In this document: positions 1-8,594 of the stretch, piece after piece
How the letters are laid out: every line of letters starts with the position of its first letter
Position numbering within the stretch: position 1 is the first letter of the stretch
Origin: Gramella sp. MT6
Lineage (GTDB): Bacteria > Bacteroidota > Bacteroidia > Flavobacteriales > Flavobacteriaceae
Direction: 5' to 3'
NCBI RefSeq assembly: GCF_019357415.1
Contig: NZ_CP048410.1
Coordinates: forward strand, 2,265,001-2,329,000
Length of the DNA stretch: 64,000 nt
Made by a program: the position numbers and the translations under genes
Notes under the pieces: model-generated
Told to the model about the DNA's origin: nothing
Databases searched by the model: none
What the model saw: only the letters and a program-made list of their open reading frames with translations

Positions 1-516
1 GGCCTGGAGCTTATATTCGATGAAGATGGTAATTTTCTAGGGATAGATGATGACAACGATGATGATTTTGGTGACGAACATCTTTCAAATTCAGAGATCC
101 CTCAAAACATTCTTGATTTTATAGATCAATATTTTCCTGGATCAGAAATCGATGAGGCCGAGATAGAGAATAACGGAAATTATGAAATAGAGCTGGAAGA
201 TGACGTGGAACTAATTTTTGATTCTGACGGGAATTTCCTGGGCAGGGGAGAAGATGAAAATGAAGACGACGATGACGACGAAGATATAAACCCGGCAGAC
301 CTACCTCAAAATATCCTGGATTATATAAGCGAAAATTATCCCGATAATTCAATTATTGAAGCAGAATTAGAGGATGATGGCGAATATGAAGTTACACTGA
401 ATAATGGTGTAGAGCTGGAATTTGATTCCGAAGGAAATTTTCTTAGCGCCGAAGACGGTAACGGGGAAGATGACGACGACGATGACGATGATGAAAATGA
501 CTCAGAAGACGATTAG
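1..516 (+). CDS. Acidic tandem-repeat protein with PepSY-like units, 5' end outside window
   Basis: The frame is open from base 1, so the start lies upstream; 171 residues are visible. They contain the end of one unit and two complete 49-residue units (about residues 33-81 and 101-149), each running from a PQNILD motif to FDSDGNFL or FDSEGNFL, joined by Asp/Glu-rich linkers. The period is 68 residues (204 bp). The C-terminal 22 residues are almost all Asp and Glu. The units resemble the small PepSY-like / beta-lactamase-inhibitor-like folds found in exported Bacteroidetes proteins (family memory, not searched). The acidic linkers would bind divalent cations such as calcium. No enzymatic motif is visible. 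A GTG at 205 could be mistaken for the start, but it lies inside the second unit. Function unknown; export is likely but the signal peptide is off-window. Confidence 0.75.
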   Translation, partial: GLELIFDEDGNFLGIDDDNDDDFGDEHLSNSEIPQNILDFIDQYFPGSEIDEAEIENNGNYEIELEDDVELIFDSDGNFLGRGEDENEDDDDDEDINPADLPQNILDYISENYPDNSIIEAELEDDGEYEVTLNNGVELEFDSEGNFLSAEDGNGEDDDDDDDDENDSEDD

Positions 517-540
517 ACCCGTTCTCTATTAAATAAAAAG

Positions 541-562
541 GACCCTTTACGGGTCTTTTTTT
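541..562. terminator. Intrinsic terminator, probably bidirectional
   Basis: GACCC (541-545), a TTTAC loop and GGGTC (551-555) are followed by seven T residues and preceded by an A-rich run. The hairpin sits between the stop codon of the acidic repeat protein (516) and the stop of the convergent gene (561), so it can serve both strands. Confidence 0.85.
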
Positions 563-1835
563 ATTTGCATTCGAAGCATCTCAAAAGAGTAGATCCTTCC
601 AGTTCCAGATCTTCAGAACCTTTCAATGGTTCTTCCAGCCCTCCCTGTTCCTGGATAATGGAGTGAAAAGCTTTCGCATATTCGAGCAAATGATCTCTCC
701 TGCTTTTAATTTTTTCACTTATTTCAGCCTGATCTAATTTGGCGATCTCCTCTGGCCATACCTTGAAAGCTTCCGTGATGGCTTCATCGGTAAGGGATTT
801 CTGAAGTTGGCTGGCCTGTTCCAAATAGGTCTCTTCGGGGGTATACAGTAAAAAGTACCTGTCGAAAGGATATACCAGTCCCGGCATATAATCGATTTCC
901 TTTTTAAAGGGTCTTACCAGGGGTTCAATATTTTCATTAGTAATGATTGAGGGAATCACCCCGCTGAGGTTAAAAAATGCATTATCACGATCTCCAGCCA
1001 GAGGAACAGCTTTCACTTTATTACCTTCTTTTTGCAAAACCCATCCCCATTGTTCGGCATGCCGATCCCAGTCCCCAATAAGAAGATCGAATAACCGGGT
1101 CTTGATAAGAGAAGCCCGGTCAATGCTTATTTTATCTCCTTTTTCCTTTTTCAATTCTTGGAGATCTTTGGTTTCTACAATTTCATCGACATTTTCAAGG
1201 GAGGTCCAGTTGTTCTTACTTTCGGTCTCAAATTCCAGAAGGAAAAGTCGGTTGCCGTATTTTTCGTTATACTCTCCTAAAACTTCCTGTTTCGGAATAA
1301 AATACATGGTTGGATGGGTATGCAAAACACCGGCAATATCTGAAAGCCTGGCCGACAAGATAGCACCAAAAGGATGCTGAGCAGAAATTCCGTCTACAAT
1401 GATATTCTCAAGGCCAAGATCTTCTGCCACTTCGGGGATCAATTTTTTCGGGTCTTTGGTGACACTTCTTAAGGTGTAAACAGTTCCATCTTTACTCTCT
1501 AATTTCAATGAGTGGGTTTGCTTTCCGCCTCCTTCTTTTTTGATCTTCACTCCACCTTTTAAAGTATCTAAAAAAGTGATAGGAACCTTTACCGGAGTGG
1601 ACCATGCTTCGCGGTAATTCTTACCCTGCATGAAATCTTTGAGAATATTGCCTTCATACAGACTGCTGGGAGCAACCAGAACCGAATCATGATCTTTAAA
1701 ATCCACATTTTCCAGATCTTCGTAATTCTTTATCTCACAGGTTTTAAATTCCTTATCGGTGCTGGAAACCGACCAATAAACCAGGGCGATAAATACGATG
1801 AAAAGAATTGCGACGAAGGCAAGTATTTTTTTCAT
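561..1835 (-). CDS. Membrane-anchored protein with HipA/Fam20-like kinase motifs
   Basis: 424 residues. Residues 4-22 form one hydrophobic segment that acts as a signal anchor, so the rest should lie outside the inner membrane. The core carries GDWDRH at 254-259 and AGDRDNAFF at 280-288, with a YTLRS strand near 120 and an invariant-looking AQHPFGA at 152-158. DRH followed by a second Asp-containing motif 20-30 residues later resembles the catalytic and metal-binding loops of atypical kinases (HipA, PI3/4-kinase-like, Fam20C). I recall the same DWDRH segment in Bacteroidetes proteins fused to phosphoesterase or BamA-like barrels. That it is a kinase is inference; the module could be catalytically dead or purely structural. 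It stands alone, convergent with the upstream gene. Confidence 0.7.
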   Translation of the reverse strand: MKKILAFVAILFIVFIALVYWSVSSTDKEFKTCEIKNYEDLENVDFKDHDSVLVAPSSLYEGNILKDFMQGKNYREAWSTPVKVPITFLDTLKGGVKIKKEGGGKQTHSLKLESKDGTVYTLRSVTKDPKKLIPEVAEDLGLENIIVDGISAQHPFGAILSARLSDIAGVLHTHPTMYFIPKQEVLGEYNEKYGNRLFLLEFETESKNNWTSLENVDEIVETKDLQELKKEKGDKISIDRASLIKTRLFDLLIGDWDRHAEQWGWVLQKEGNKVKAVPLAGDRDNAFFNLSGVIPSIITNENIEPLVRPFKKEIDYMPGLVYPFDRYFLLYTPEETYLEQASQLQKSLTDEAITEAFKVWPEEIAKLDQAEISEKIKSRRDHLLEYAKAFHSIIQEQGGLEEPLKGSEDLELEGSTLLRCFECK

Positions 1836-1959
1836 TTAAGATCTGTTTATAGATTTTCGGAAAATAAAACTATGACTTTACTACCTTATTAAAGGAAATG
1901 AAAAGTTATAATATTCAAAAAAATAATTCTGAATATTGCTCAAAACCTAAATAGCAGCC

Positions 1960-2460
1960 TTAATCCATTTGTAGTTCACTTCGTTTATTCCGGAGATCTG
2001 GACCCTCCTGCAATATAGATTTCAGGTTCAACAAATAAAAGGTCCAGCCGGTCTTACAGCCTACATAAAAGTTCATTTTGGATTCCTCGTCCTGCGGTAT
2101 TTTTTCCTGAATTAATCTTAAAATCGGATGACCGTGTTCTTGCACGATCCGTACTCCAACCACTCCAGCTTTTCCAAATTGAAACCTAAGAAACTCGCCC
2201 TGCTCCGGATTAAGTAACTTGCCATGCTCCTCCACGGTATCTGGCCAACCAAACCATTGCCACCTATAGGTGTCTCCCGGCTTTATTTGTTCCTGTCTTT
2301 TACGTTTTTCACCACCGGGTGTGGTAAATTCAGCTAGTTTAAGAAACCAATCTTCCAATGCTTCCTGGGTTAACCAGGCGTTCGTTATTTTCTCTGTCGG
2401 TAGATCGAGTGGAAGATTTACAGTGAAGCTGCTCCAGTCTAATTTTTTTCTTTCTTCCAT
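1960..2460 (-). CDS. SRPBCC (AHSA1/START-like) domain protein
   Basis: 166 residues, the usual size for a single SRPBCC domain. The pattern WLTQEALEDWF near residues 29-39, then GDTYRWQWFGWPD, GEFLRFQFG and a C-terminal GWTFYLLNLKSIL helix matches Aha1-C-like ligand-binding helix-grip folds. Such proteins bind hydrophobic ligands or act as stress accessory proteins; the ligand here is unknown. No signal peptide, so cytoplasmic. It is divergent from the VOC gene with only 46 bp between the two ATGs, which must hold both promoters or a shared control region. Confidence 0.75.
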   Translation of the reverse strand: MEERKKLDWSSFTVNLPLDLPTEKITNAWLTQEALEDWFLKLAEFTTPGGEKRKRQEQIKPGDTYRWQWFGWPDTVEEHGKLLNPEQGEFLRFQFGKAGVVGVRIVQEHGHPILRLIQEKIPQDEESKMNFYVGCKTGWTFYLLNLKSILQEGPDLRNKRSELQMD

Positions 2461-2506
2461 AACCTTGAAATTTAAAGATCATCTATTAAATTTAAAGAAA
2501 AATAAG

Positions 2507-2992
2507 ATGTCAGGAAAGTATAAAGTACCTTCAGAAACCCGAATTGGGCATGTGCATTTAAAGGTTTCCAACCTGGAAAAAGCCCTTAAGTTTTACAGGG
2601 ATATTCTTGGTTTTGAGATCACTGAAAGGATAGGGGAGCAGGCAGTTTTTCTTTCTGCCGGGGGATACCACCATCATATAGGTTTGAACACCTGGCATAG
2701 TGAAGGTGCGAATAAAGCTCCAAAATCAGGCGTAGGGCTGTTTCATGCCGCTATCCTTTATCCCACCAGAAAAGAACTTTCAAACGTCACAAAAAGATTA
2801 TTCGAAAAAGGTTATCCTCTTACCGGTGCAGCAGACCACGGAGTTTCAGAAGCTATCTACCTTGACGATCCAGATGGGAATGGAGTAGAACTATACTGGG
2901 ACAAACCACGAGAGGAGTGGCCAACTAAAGCAGATGGCAGTATTAAAATGTATACCAAAAGGTTAGACCTGGAGGATCTTTTAAAAATTTAA
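2507..2992 (+). CDS. VOC family (catechol-dioxygenase/glyoxalase fold) protein
   Basis: 161 residues from the ATG at 2507. The frame stays open upstream to 2270, but that part overlaps the divergent SRPBCC gene and has no VOC similarity. Two beta-alpha-beta-beta-beta modules are visible: GHVHLKVSNLEKALKFYRD near the N-terminus and GVSEAIYLDDPDGNGVELY at about 112-130. Candidate metal ligands are His15, His80 and Glu128, as in ring-cleaving dioxygenases and glyoxalases of this superfamily (CatE-like). It is cytoplasmic. The substrate cannot be deduced; it could be a dioxygenase, a glyoxalase or a resistance protein. Confidence 0.8.
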   Translation: MSGKYKVPSETRIGHVHLKVSNLEKALKFYRDILGFEITERIGEQAVFLSAGGYHHHIGLNTWHSEGANKAPKSGVGLFHAAILYPTRKELSNVTKRLFEKGYPLTGAADHGVSEAIYLDDPDGNGVELYWDKPREEWPTKADGSIKMYTKRLDLEDLLKI

Positions 2993-3104
2993 ACTATCTA
3001 AGTATTTGAAATAAAGGGTGATAATTATTTAATTTAATTTTTTATTCCTAACCGATAGATAAATACATTCTCTTTTTATATCATTGTGCCCGTAAACACC
3101 TGAT

Positions 3105-3752
3105 ATGAAAACTATTTTAATGACTATTGCGGTTATTTTTTTTAGCATGGTCGCCAATGCACAAACCGATTCAGAAAAATTTCTAATTGAAAAAGGAACC
3201 TGGAGTTTGGGAGGTTCTTTCGCCTTAGGTTCTGCCCATACAAGTAGTGAAAGAGTGGATTATCCCAGAGATTTCAAATCTTTTTCTATTAATATAAGAC
3301 CGGATGTAGGATATTTTATTGGCCCTAATTTACAGGCCGGTCTTCAATTAGGCTATGGTTATTCCAAAAACAAATATGAAGAATCCGTCTTAACAGAATT
3401 AAAAAGAAATTCGTTTAGCATAGCACCTTATCTCAGGAAATTTTTCGGTTTGAGTTCAAAATTTTCAGTTTCCCTAACAGGTTCTCCTTATTATAATTTT
3501 TCTCAAAATGACGAGTATTCTGATAATGAACAATTTGGCCAGTTAAGATCCGAAAATTATGGCGTTAATATTAGACCAGGGATCTTCTTCATGTTGAGTG
3601 AAAAGTTTTCATTGAATGCCGATTTTGGAAGGCTTTATTACTCTCATTTCAGTGATTCCAGGGATGGTGAAGACAGACAAAAAAGCGATCAATTTGGACT
3701 TGATTTTAGTATAGATAATATTTGGCTTGGGTTGAGATATTATATCAATTGA
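3105..3752 (+). CDS. Predicted outer-membrane beta-barrel protein
   Basis: 215 residues. The first 20 form a signal peptide ending VANAQ. The remainder alternates short amphipathic strands ([52 protein letters not shown]) and ends [11 protein letters not shown], with a terminal aromatic/hydrophobic strand as in OmpA/OmpW-sized eight-strand barrels. No periplasmic peptidoglycan-binding domain follows. The 3' end overlaps the convergent arsenite transporter gene by 13 bp. Function beyond an outer-membrane barrel is unknown. Confidence 0.75.
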   Translation: MKTILMTIAVIFFSMVANAQTDSEKFLIEKGTWSLGGSFALGSAHTSSERVDYPRDFKSFSINIRPDVGYFIGPNLQAGLQLGYGYSKNKYEESVLTELKRNSFSIAPYLRKFFGLSSKFSVSLTGSPYYNFSQNDEYSDNEQFGQLRSENYGVNIRPGIFFMLSEKFSLNADFGRLYYSHFSDSRDGEDRQKSDQFGLDFSIDNIWLGLRYYIN

Positions 3753-4789
3753 TTTTGGTTTGCATAGAACCTTTTTCTTAACCAAAAAGAGACTCTAACC
3801 AGTAATATCAATGCCGGTACTTCTACCAGTGGGCCAATAACGCCAGCGAAGGCCTGCCCGCTGTTAAGCCCAAATACTGCTATAGCTACAGCAATGGCCA
3901 GTTCAAAGTTATTTCCCGCTGCGGTGAACGAAATGGAAGCATTCTTATCATAAGATGCACCCATGGCTTTGCTCAAAAAGAAACCAATAAGGAACATCAG
4001 GCTGAAATAGATCAATAGCGGAATGGCAATTCTTACCACATCCATTGGTATTTGCACGATCAATTCTCCCTTTAAGGAAAACATCAGGATAATCGTAAAA
4101 AGAAGTGCAATAAGTGTCATGGGAGAGATAGCGGGTAGGAATTTGTTCTCGTACCATTTTTCTCCTTTTAATTTTACCAGGACTACCCGGCTTAAGATTC
4201 CGAGCGCAAATGGGATTCCCAGGTAGATCGCAACACTTTCAGCAATAGTGGCAATAGAAATATCTACTATAGCACCATCAAACCCAAAAAGCGGGGGAAG
4301 CCAGGTGATGAACAACCAGGCGTAGAAACTATAGGCAAAGACCTGGAAAATACTGTTCAATGCAACCAGGCCAGCGCCATATTCGCTGCTTCCTTCGGCA
4401 AGGTCGTTCCAGACCAGCACCATGGCAATACAACGGGCAAGGCCAATTAAAATAAGACCTACCATATATTCAGGATGATCCTGAAGAAATATAATGGCAA
4501 GAAAAAACATTAGAAATGGACCTATGATCCAGTTAAGAACAAGAGAAATACTCAGGATCTTTACATTTTTAAAGACTTTTGGCAACAGCCTGTATTTTAC
4601 CTTAGCCAATGGAGGGTACATCATCAGGATGAGACCTACCGCAATAGGAATATTGGTACTTCCCGAGCTATAGGAATTGATATTTTCAGGAATTGACGGG
4701 ATAAAATATCCTAATCCCACACCAAGACCCATTGCCAGGAAGATCCATAACGTAAGATTTTTGTCCAGGTAATTAAGTTTTTTTGCCAT
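3740..4789 (-). CDS. acr3: Arsenite efflux permease, ACR3 family
   Basis: 349 residues with about ten hydrophobic segments, the usual length for ACR3 of the bile/arsenite/riboflavin transporter superfamily. The signature [15 protein letters not shown] puts the conserved Cys of transmembrane segment 4 at residue 120. It would expel arsenite, driven by the proton gradient, across the inner membrane. It is the last gene of the arsR-DUF6428-arsC-acr3 operon, one base after arsC, so reduced arsenic made by ArsC is handed to the exporter. It is often named arsB, but the sequence is ACR3-type rather than the E. coli ArsB type. Confidence 0.93.
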   Translation of the reverse strand: MAKKLNYLDKNLTLWIFLAMGLGVGLGYFIPSIPENINSYSSGSTNIPIAVGLILMMYPPLAKVKYRLLPKVFKNVKILSISLVLNWIIGPFLMFFLAIIFLQDHPEYMVGLILIGLARCIAMVLVWNDLAEGSSEYGAGLVALNSIFQVFAYSFYAWLFITWLPPLFGFDGAIVDISIATIAESVAIYLGIPFALGILSRVVLVKLKGEKWYENKFLPAISPMTLIALLFTIILMFSLKGELIVQIPMDVVRIAIPLLIYFSLMFLIGFFLSKAMGASYDKNASISFTAAGNNFELAIAVAIAVFGLNSGQAFAGVIGPLVEVPALILLVRVSFWLRKRFYANQNQLI

Positions 4790-4790
4790 G

Positions 4791-5408
4791 CTATTTTATG
4801 TTTTCGAAAACGTAGATCATTTCTGAAGCGATCTGGTCACTCCTTTCATCGTATTTCTCCATTGCCAATGGAGTATCATCAAATTGTTTTGGGTCTTTAT
4901 AATCCAGTGGGATCCTGGCTTTCGATCCAGGAATGAAGGGACAGTTCTCATCTGCATGTGAACACGTCATTACGGCCGAAAAATTCTTTGTTGGATTTAC
5001 TGAAGAATCGTAAACTTTTGAGTAACACTCCAGAGGTTCAAATTCTTCGGAATAATAAACCTCGAAATGAGGATTTTCACCTGCTCCTGATTTTAAAATG
5101 AAACCCGCTCTTCTCAACGCCTCAACAGCGTTTTTGAAAAATGCTGTTTCTTCTGTACCACCGGAAAAGCATTCTACCGGAATTCCATAGTGAGCAGAAA
5201 TTGCCTGTGCCCAAACCTGGGCCAACTGGCTGCGTCTTGAATTGTGAGTACAAATAAAATTCAGCTTAATAGGTTCTCCTGAATCCTTTTGATGCTGAAT
5301 AAATTCGATAAGAGGCTGGAGAATCTGTTTCCGGGTTTCCGGGATTTCAATATTTCTCAAATGTTCCAGTTTTCTTAGTAAGACCGGAAAAAGTTTTGGT
5401 TTCGACAT
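4791..5408 (-). CDS. arsC: Arsenate reductase, thioredoxin-coupled low-molecular-weight phosphatase type
   Basis: 205 residues. The phosphate-binding loop CTHNSRRS occupies 53-60, and [10 protein letters not shown] supplies Cys149 and Cys156. Three cysteines with a seven-residue step between the last two match the pI258-type arsenate reductase that is recycled by thioredoxin. The protein carries about 45 extra N-terminal residues before the P-loop, unlike the 130-residue pI258 enzyme. It reduces arsenate to arsenite for the neighbouring ACR3 pump. It lies 10 bp after the DUF6428 gene and 1 bp before acr3, so translation is probably coupled. A protein-tyrosine phosphatase role is possible but the triple-Cys pattern argues for arsenate. 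Confidence 0.9.
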   Translation of the reverse strand: MSKPKLFPVLLRKLEHLRNIEIPETRKQILQPLIEFIQHQKDSGEPIKLNFICTHNSRRSQLAQVWAQAISAHYGIPVECFSGGTEETAFFKNAVEALRRAGFILKSGAGENPHFEVYYSEEFEPLECYSKVYDSSVNPTKNFSAVMTCSHADENCPFIPGSKARIPLDYKDPKQFDDTPLAMEKYDERSDQIASEMIYVFENIK

Positions 5409-5418
5409 AGATAAATTA

Positions 5419-5883
5419 TTAGCAGCAACCAGATTCGGGAGTACAGCAGGAATTCTGAAGTTCAGACAATTTAACCTTAGGCTTTTGTTCAGGGATGCCG
5501 CATTTTTCTTTGGCCAGGCACGTTGTTTGAGTATTTACAAGCAGGAAGTTCTTCCCATCAAAATCAAGCTCAAATTTATTGATGCTTTCTCCCTGATATT
5601 CCACCTCGATCTCTGCATCTGGTAAAGCCAGTTTGTCCTTCGCCAGATCTATGATCTTTACTAGTTTTTCAGGATGCAGACGGTGGTTATAATCGTTCTC
5701 TTCCCAAAGTTGAAAGGAGATCTTTTCTTCCTCTCTTAGTGTACCGCCACAATCAATGAAATTTTTGCTGATCTTTCCAACTTCGGTCACATGAAAATGC
5801 TCTGGTACCAGCTGGCCTTTAGGAAGTTCAAAAGCGATCTCCCTTAACCCGGATAAATGATCTTTAAATTCTGAAAGTCTCAT
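5419..5883 (-). CDS. DUF6428 family protein in the arsenic operon
   Basis: 154 residues, cytoplasmic. The N-terminal half has PEHFHVTEVG near residue 28, recalling a cupin-like HFH motif, and an FIDCGG segment. The C-terminus ends SCCTPESGCC, giving four cysteines in ten residues, with two more at TTCLAKEKC. DUF6428 is a Bacteroidetes family of unknown function that I know mainly from arsenic loci. The paired cysteines next to arsR and arsC suggest binding of trivalent arsenic, for example as a metallochaperone to the pump; this is inference. One of the two ArsR-type operators (5899-5914) lies directly upstream of its start. Confidence 0.75.
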   Translation of the reverse strand: MRLSEFKDHLSGLREIAFELPKGQLVPEHFHVTEVGKISKNFIDCGGTLREEEKISFQLWEENDYNHRLHPEKLVKIIDLAKDKLALPDAEIEVEYQGESINKFELDFDGKNFLLVNTQTTCLAKEKCGIPEQKPKVKLSELQNSCCTPESGCC

Positions 5884-5898
5884 AAGATGAATCGTTTT

Positions 5899-5914
5899 AT
5901 CGTATTATTACGAT
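5899..5914. promoter_or_regulatory. Second copy of the predicted ArsR operator
   Basis: ATCGTATTATTACGAT matches the idealised palindrome ATCGTAATATTACGAT at 15 of 16 positions. It lies in the 49 bp between the arsR stop and the DUF6428 start, so it could give the reductase and pump genes their own arsenic-responsive promoter. Confidence 0.6.
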
Positions 5915-5932
5915 GTTTGTTAGTAAATTTTT

Positions 5933-6268
5933 TTAGCAGCAATCTTCAGAACCGCAATTCTGAATTTTGTCGAACATACCATTAAAAAGGCTTTGAACAC
6001 TTTGCCATTTTTCAGGATCTATACAATAGCTCATGGAAACACCTTCAATGCTTCCCTGGATAAGACCAATGTTCTTTAATTCTCTTAAATGCTGGCTTAT
6101 AGTTGCCTGTGCTAATCCTAATTCATTTACCAGGTCGCCATTAATGCATTTATTCGATTCCAGTAAATATTGCAGAATAGCAACACGGGCAGGGTGCGCA
6201 AATGCCTTGGCTAAAATGGCCAGTTCATTTTGCTCTTTTGTAAAAAGGTCTGTTTTGGTAACACCCAT
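5933..6268 (-). CDS. arsR: ArsR/SmtB-type arsenic-responsive repressor
   Basis: 111 residues, the typical size. A winged-helix motif runs from about 41 to 72 (CINGDLVNELGLAQATISQH and the recognition helix after it). Classic ArsR proteins bind arsenite through a CxC on the DNA-binding helix. Here there is a single Cys at 41 in that region, another at 82, and a Cys cluster at the C-terminus (105, 110, 111), so the binding site is probably rearranged. It should repress the four-gene operon that it heads until trivalent arsenic binds. Two near-identical 16-bp palindromes flank the gene. Confidence 0.92.
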   Translation of the reverse strand: MGVTKTDLFTKEQNELAILAKAFAHPARVAILQYLLESNKCINGDLVNELGLAQATISQHLRELKNIGLIQGSIEGVSMSYCIDPEKWQSVQSLFNGMFDKIQNCGSEDCC

Positions 6269-6283
6269 GTCTTGTAATTATAT

Positions 6284-6299
6284 ATTGCAATATTACGAT
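6284..6299. promoter_or_regulatory. Predicted ArsR operator upstream of arsR
   Basis: ATTGCAATATTACGAT matches the palindrome ATCGTAATATTACGAT at 14 of 16 positions and lies 16 bp upstream of the arsR start. The same motif recurs at 5899-5914. Assignment to ArsR rests on position and on the shared sequence. Confidence 0.6.
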
Positions 6300-6339
6300 G
6301 AATAGATTTATTTTCAAAAAGGTTCAGTGAAAATTTCTT

Positions 6340-7416
6340 CTAAATCAATATTCTTTGATTGGTTTCAGCTGCTTCGTTGATCTTTTGAACTATATGAATA
6401 TCTTTCATTCCTTCAATACCTGGCACTAATACTTCAGTGTCGTTAATAATAGCCAATGCATCATCATCCATTTGTACAGCTTGCTGATTTTTCTTCATTG
6501 GAGGCAGAACCAAACCATCGCTGGTCTTGCCCTGGACTCCCGAATATGATTGCATAGGTCTCAAATAATACCAGCCGTCCTCGGTTGTCACTTCCAGATT
6601 ATTCATAGTTTCCCCAAAACTTGTCTTACCATCTACTATAATCCCTCCTGGAAATTCCATTTTAAAACTGGTAGTTTCATCCACCTCGGTAAAAATATCT
6701 GGTCTACGGGTACTTTGTTCCGCGGTAACCGCAATTGGTTCCATTCCGGTAGAATATCGCGCCGCATTAATGGAATATACACCCATGTCATAGATAGCGC
6801 CGCCACCCATTTCCTTTTGAAGTTTCCAGGGAGTTATGGTGCCGCCATTATATCCGGCTTCAGAAATCACATTTTTAATATTTCCATAGGGCTTGGTTTC
6901 AGCCCAGTTCATGATCTTTTGAGTATTGGTTTCATGTTGCATTCGGTAACCAATCGATAATTTAACCCGGTTTTTGTTACAGGCATCAATGATATGCTGA
7001 CATTCCTCAGCTGTTCTGGCCATAGGCTTTTCACACCAAACATGTTTCCCGGCGTCAGCAGCCTTTATTGCATATTCTGCATGTAGCCCGGTTGGTAATA
7101 CTATGTAAACAACATCTATATCATCATTATTGGCGATCTCATGCATGTTTTCGTAATTGTAAACATTGGTATCCTTGATGCCGTAGCGTTTTTGCCATAC
7201 AGGGATTTTTTCAGGACTACCTGTTACAATTCCGCGCAGTTCACAATGATCTGTTTGCTGAAGAGCAGGGGCAAGAAGGTCTGTACTATAATATCCCAGA
7301 CCAACGAGAGCTACCCCAAGTTTTTTTTGTGAAGAGGCAATACAGCCAGGAAATGGTAGTAAAGCGGCACCTAATAGGAGGCCAGATTTCTTCAGGAAGG
7401 TTCTTCTATTGTCCAT
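6340..7416 (-). CDS. Exported Gfo/Idh/MocA family oxidoreductase
   Basis: 358 residues. The N-terminus NRRTFLKKS is a twin-arginine-type signal followed by a hydrophobic stretch and PFPGC, a possible lipobox with Cys25. The Rossmann dinucleotide site GLGYYS lies near 39-44, the catalytic EKP triplet at 129-131, and GGGAIYDMGVY at 204-214, as in glucose-fructose oxidoreductase relatives. It would oxidise or reduce a sugar or cyclitol with tightly bound NAD(P) in the periplasm; the substrate is unknown. It is monocistronic, between arsR and a divergent L,D-transpeptidase gene. Confidence 0.85.
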   Translation of the reverse strand: MDNRRTFLKKSGLLLGAALLPFPGCIASSQKKLGVALVGLGYYSTDLLAPALQQTDHCELRGIVTGSPEKIPVWQKRYGIKDTNVYNYENMHEIANNDDIDVVYIVLPTGLHAEYAIKAADAGKHVWCEKPMARTAEECQHIIDACNKNRVKLSIGYRMQHETNTQKIMNWAETKPYGNIKNVISEAGYNGGTITPWKLQKEMGGGAIYDMGVYSINAARYSTGMEPIAVTAEQSTRRPDIFTEVDETTSFKMEFPGGIIVDGKTSFGETMNNLEVTTEDGWYYLRPMQSYSGVQGKTSDGLVLPPMKKNQQAVQMDDDALAIINDTEVLVPGIEGMKDIHIVQKINEAAETNQRILI

Positions 7417-7630
7417 AAATAAATGATTTTGATCGACTTAAAAATAACATATTGAAAATCAGAAATTAAACAAAAGGTTAATTTTTCTGAAAAATTTAAG
7501 CTAATTAAAAATCCAATCATCTTAAAATGGGTTAATTATCAAAAACTCAACAAACCCTTAACTCTTTATTAGCAGGCATCGAGAGGTTAAGGATGTAATT
7601 TCAACCTATCTAACCAAAACTACTGTTACG

Positions 7631-8569
7631 ATGATACGCTTAAATGCTTTAAGAAGGATTTCTTTATTATTTATATGTAGTGCCATTTTTTATGCCTGTA
7701 ATTCCAACACACAGGTGGTAGAACCAACAGTTTCGCAACCTGAAGATTTAAGTATGAGAAATCCGGTAGTGAAAAAAGACCCTAAGATTTATCGAAAAGA
7801 GATCAGTTATACGATCGATTCCTTAAAAACAAGGGACCAGATTGATAGTTTGTTCAAAGCTTATTCAGAAGAACAGCTAAATACTATTTTAGCACTGAAT
7901 AGGATCGAGAAGAACAGGTTAAGAACAGACAGGCCAATTGTGATTCCTGAATGTGCTTCAGAGGAATTCAACAGTTATAGTCCTTTTCCAGAGAATATCA
8001 ATTTCTTACAGTGTATTCCAAAAACCGTTTTGATCTCGCAAAGAGTTCAGGCTTTTGGGCTATATGAAAATGGAGAGCTTGTAAAATGGGGACCGGTGAG
8101 TACCGGGAAAAATTCTACAAGGACGCCAAATGGTCTGAATTATGGAAATTACAAGGCTAAACGTAAGATAAGTACTGTAGACGATTCCTGGATCCTGCCA
8201 TACTATTTCAATTTCATGAATTTTGAAGGAGTAGGAGTACATCAATATGCCCTTCCCGGATATCCTGCCAGCCATGGATGTGTAAGACTTTATATGGACG
8301 ACGCAAAATATATTTTTGATTGGGCAGATATGTGGGATGTAGAAGGGTCAAAAATTGCCAGAAATGGTACGCCTTTTATGGTCTTCGGAGAATATGATTA
8401 TTCATCAGATAAACCTTGGATAAATCTTTCCCAGAATATGAAAGCTAATGATCTTACCCAGGATGAAATTGATACTTTAGAAAATTATGTTCAGGAATAT
8501 CAATCAGACCCAAAGAATTTTCACAATATCGCTTCGAAAAATAAAGAAGGAGAATTAGCCAAAGCTTAA
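7631..8569 (+). CDS. L,D-transpeptidase (YkuD domain) lipoprotein
   Basis: 312 residues. A signal peptide with lipobox FYAC places Cys23 as the lipidated residue. The C-terminal YkuD catalytic motif reads His204 followed by SHGCVR with nucleophilic Cys217 and Arg219. Such enzymes make 3-3 cross-links in peptidoglycan or attach proteins to it. There is no LysM or other wall-binding domain; residues 40-105 are helical and charged. The region 7417-7630 upstream is AT-rich and must hold its promoter, but I could not fix one. Confidence 0.88.
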   Translation: MIRLNALRRISLLFICSAIFYACNSNTQVVEPTVSQPEDLSMRNPVVKKDPKIYRKEISYTIDSLKTRDQIDSLFKAYSEEQLNTILALNRIEKNRLRTDRPIVIPECASEEFNSYSPFPENINFLQCIPKTVLISQRVQAFGLYENGELVKWGPVSTGKNSTRTPNGLNYGNYKAKRKISTVDDSWILPYYFNFMNFEGVGVHQYALPGYPASHGCVRLYMDDAKYIFDWADMWDVEGSKIARNGTPFMVFGEYDYSSDKPWINLSQNMKANDLTQDEIDTLENYVQEYQSDPKNFHNIASKNKEGELAKA

Positions 8570-8594
8570 TTGATTTAGTTTTTAATTAAATTAG

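Noticed and set aside
2270..2506. N-terminal extension of the VOC protein by 79 residues
   Set aside because: It overlaps the divergent SRPBCC gene, has no VOC similarity, and the ATG at 2507 gives a complete domain.
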